Of a stretch of DNA of 7,241 nt, positions 5,067 through 7,241 are shown in pieces. The notes under the pieces were generated by a model. That model worked only from the letters and a program-made list of their open reading frames with translations. It had not been told where the DNA came from and did not search any database. The DNA comes from Oscillospiraceae bacterium (GTDB lineage Bacteria; Bacillota; Clostridia; UBA1381). How positions within the stretch are numbered: position 1 is the first letter of the stretch; every line of letters begins with the position of its first letter. The position numbers and the translations under genes were made by a program. The stretch is from positions 1 to 7,241 of the forward strand of contig JAFLUR010000106.1 of assembly GCA_022508725.1 (NCBI GenBank), given 5' to 3'.

Positions 5067-7241
5067 TTCATTTATCGTTTGTAACATAAATTTAATATTG
5101 GAAAGAAGTTTGTTTGTTTCACCGGCTGTTCTGTAGGTCAGATACGGATTTTCCGAAGCATTGAACAATATCCTTGAGGGAAGTGCGGCAACAAGAGCGG
5201 CTACGGTGGACATGGTAATCGTTCCCGGAGAAAATCTCAGAAATACATTACTGCCCTTTTGCTCTATATTATATACGGCGGCGTTTTTTGCAAGCACTTT
5301 TATATACGCTATATCTATAAGATTTCCCGCCGATTTGGGAATGTCTCCGTATCGGTCTGTGAGCTCATCGATAACATCGACCGCATCCTCCTCGCTCTCT
5401 ATCGACGCTATGCGCTTATACATATCTATTCTCTGATTGTGATTTCTTATATATTCATCGGGTATATATGCATCCACATCAAGCTCTATCGTCACATCTA
5501 TATCTCCGGATACTGCCGGCGCGCCTCCTTTTATCTCGTCGATACTCTCTTTCAAAAGCTTGCAGTACATATCATAACCGACGGCATCCATATGCCCGTG
5601 CTGCCGGGCGCCGAGAATATCCCCCGCGCCCCTTATCTCCAGATCTCTCATCGCTATTTTAAAACCCGATCCGAACTCGGTAAACTCCTTTATCGCCGAA
5701 AGCCTTTTTTGAGCCACATCGCTTAAAATACCGTCCTTTTTATAGGTGAAATACGCATAAGCGCTCCTGTTTGAGCGTCCCACTCTTCCGCGCAGCTGAT
5801 AAAGCTGTGACAGTCCCATTTTATCGGCGTCCTCTATTATTATTGTATTCGCATTCGGAATATCGAGTCCCGTTTCGATAATGGTTGTACATACGAGAAT
5901 ATCGGTATTTCCGTTTACCATATCGTACATAATATCCTCAAGACGCCCCTCCGGCATTTTACCGTGCCCGACATCGACCTTAGCCTCAGGGATAAGCGCC
6001 TGTATTTCCGCGGCAGCTCGCTGTATACCCTCTGTTCGATTATACAGATAAAACACCTGTCCGCCGCGCGCAAGCTCCTTTCTCATCGCATCGGCAAGTA
6101 TAGTCATATTATGTTCGAGAACATACGTCTGAACGGGATATCGGTTCTCCGGCGGATTTGACAACACGCTCATATCGCGTATATCGATCATAGCCATGTG
6201 AAGCGTTCTCGGAATAGGCGTCGCCGTCATCGTAAGCACATCGATATTGCGTTTCAAATCTTTAAGCTTTTCTTTGTCACCCACACCGAATCTCTGTTCC
6301 TCATCGACTATAAGAAGTCCCAGATCGTGAAATTGAACATCCTTTTGAAGTATTCTGTGCGTTCCTATCAAAATATCCACTTCACCGCTTTTTACGCGCT
6401 TGAGTATATCCTTTTGCTGCGCGGGAGTACGAAACCGCGAAAGCATTTCAACGTTTATCGCAAAATCCTCCATGCGGCTGCAAAAATTTTCGTATTGCTG
6501 CATTGCAAGAACCGTTGTCGGGCATAAATACGCCGCCTGCTTTGAATCCGATGCCGCTTTGAACGCCGCGCGGATAGCGATTTCGGTTTTTCCGTAGCCG
6601 ACATCACCGCATAAAAGTCTGTCCATAGGCTTCGGAGATTCCATATCCCTCTTGACCTCGCGTATCGAACGCAGCTGATCTTCCGTTTCTTGATATATAA
6701 ATCTGTCCTCAAACTCACGCTGATAAAAGCTGTCCTCCGAAAAGGCATATCCCTTACCGGCTTCGCGCTCGGCATAAAGACTGACAAGATTTATCGCAAG
6801 CTCTCCGGTGCTTTTTTTCACTTTTGACGTTGTTTTCTGCCATTCGGTTCCGCCGAGCTTGTTTATTTTGACATTTGCGTTCTGCGAACCCGTATACTTG
6901 TAAAGCATATCGAGCTGATCGACCGGAACATACAAAACATCGGTACCCCGGTATTGGATCTTTAAATAATCCTTTACGGCATTGTTTATATTGATCTGAT
7001 GTATCCCGACATATCGTCCTATACCGTGATGTCGGTGCACGACATAATCCCCGATATTTATATCATTAAAGGATTTCAGCCTTTTGGTATTGTCGATATT
7101 GCTCCTGCGTTCGGATCGTTTTTTGTCCTGCGGCAGAATATCCCGGTCGCTTATGAGAACAAGGCCTATATCGGGATATTCAAAGCCCTTATGCAAGCAT
7201 ACGCGAAAAATTACGAATTCCCCGTTTTGAAAATCATTCCT
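5052..7241 (-). CDS. mfd: Transcription-repair coupling factor Mfd, N-terminus beyond window edge
   Basis: Mfd recognises RNA polymerase stalled at DNA damage, pushes it off by ATP-driven DNA translocation and recruits UvrA for nucleotide excision repair. The frame is open to the window edge: 729 residues are visible against about 1150-1180 in the family, so roughly 430 N-terminal residues (UvrB-like part) are missing. A TTG at 7196 is only an internal codon. Counting from the first visible codon: the CarD-like RNA polymerase-interacting domain at ~60-118 (INIGDYVVHRHHGIGRY, then TDVLYVPVDQL); helicase motif I GDVGYGKTE at 212-220; DEEQ box at 313-316; TATPIPRT at 339-346; second RecA lobe with TTIIETGLDIP at 452-462 and QLRGRVGRS at 482-490; RecG-like translocation motif region with RGAGDILGARQHG near 537-549; C-terminal TRCF (D7) domain from ~575 to the end. 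All key motifs are intact. It is the first gene of the run in this window and hands over to the foldase gene with no terminator. Confidence 0.97.
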   Translation of the reverse strand, partial: RNDFQNGEFVIFRVCLHKGFEYPDIGLVLISDRDILPQDKKRSERRSNIDNTKRLKSFNDINIGDYVVHRHHGIGRYVGIHQININNAVKDYLKIQYRGTDVLYVPVDQLDMLYKYTGSQNANVKINKLGGTEWQKTTSKVKKSTGELAINLVSLYAEREAGKGYAFSEDSFYQREFEDRFIYQETEDQLRSIREVKRDMESPKPMDRLLCGDVGYGKTEIAIRAAFKAASDSKQAAYLCPTTVLAMQQYENFCSRMEDFAINVEMLSRFRTPAQQKDILKRVKSGEVDILIGTHRILQKDVQFHDLGLLIVDEEQRFGVGDKEKLKDLKRNIDVLTMTATPIPRTLHMAMIDIRDMSVLSNPPENRYPVQTYVLEHNMTILADAMRKELARGGQVFYLYNRTEGIQRAAAEIQALIPEAKVDVGHGKMPEGRLEDIMYDMVNGNTDILVCTTIIETGLDIPNANTIIIEDADKMGLSQLYQLRGRVGRSNRSAYAYFTYKKDGILSDVAQKRLSAIKEFTEFGSGFKIAMRDLEIRGAGDILGARQHGHMDAVGYDMYCKLLKESIDEIKGGAPAVSGDIDVTIELDVDAYIPDEYIRNHNQRIDMYKRIASIESEEDAVDVIDELTDRYGDIPKSAGNLIDIAYIKVLAKNAAVYNIEQKGSNVFLRFSPGTITMSTVAALVAALPSRILFNASENPYLTYRTAGETNKLLSNIKFMLQTINELKSS

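Noticed and set aside
6455..6787. A 110-codon open frame on the minus strand inside mfd
   Set aside because: It is a shifted frame of mfd covering its translocase motifs; the mfd frame is intact and fully explains the region.
7194..7196. TTG at 7196 as the start of Mfd
   Set aside because: The frame stays open for 15 more codons to the window edge with Mfd-like sequence (EFVIFRVCLHKGF), and known Mfd proteins have several hundred residues before this point.

Overview
All five genes in this window lie on the minus strand, so the reading order is from high to low coordinates. The sequence looks like a low-to-moderate GC Clostridia genome. The evidence is strong AAAGGA/AAGGAG ribosome binding sites, a secreted protein ending in S-layer homology (SLH) repeats, a lipoprotein foldase of the PrsA type beside mfd (a common Firmicutes neighbourhood), and a class I Fe-S fumarase of the split-subunit anaerobe type. 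An assignment below class level (for example a gut clostridium rich in SLH proteins) is only a guess.

Layout, in transcription order: (1) 7241-5052, transcription-repair coupling factor Mfd, with its N-terminal ~430 residues outside the window. (2) 4984-3983, a PrsA-like parvulin peptidyl-prolyl isomerase lipoprotein with a good promoter overlapping the end of mfd. (3) 3928-3086, the alpha subunit of a class I fumarate hydratase, probably co-transcribed with the foldase; no beta-subunit gene is next to it. (4) 2967-901, a 688-residue exported protein with a duplicated YcdB/YcdC (PepSY-like) region and three C-terminal SLH repeats. (5) 795-1, the first 265 residues of an exported phosphodiester glycosidase (NAGPA/DUF2233-like) family protein whose catalytic C-terminus lies outside the window.

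The right half is housekeeping: DNA repair, envelope protein folding and central metabolism. The left half encodes two exported proteins. The foldase acts outside the membrane and could help fold them, but that link is inferred from context only. Intergenic gaps are short (54-118 bases). They hold one convincing promoter, one hairpin terminator-like element, weaker promoter candidates and ribosome binding sites. There are no RNA genes, mobile elements, CRISPR arrays or phage genes, and no stretch over 300 bases lacks a gene. I did not find a clearly new biological system. The least ordinary items are the lone fumarase alpha subunit, the duplicated YcdB/YcdC-SLH protein, and the hairpin placed directly in front of the glycosidase ribosome binding site.
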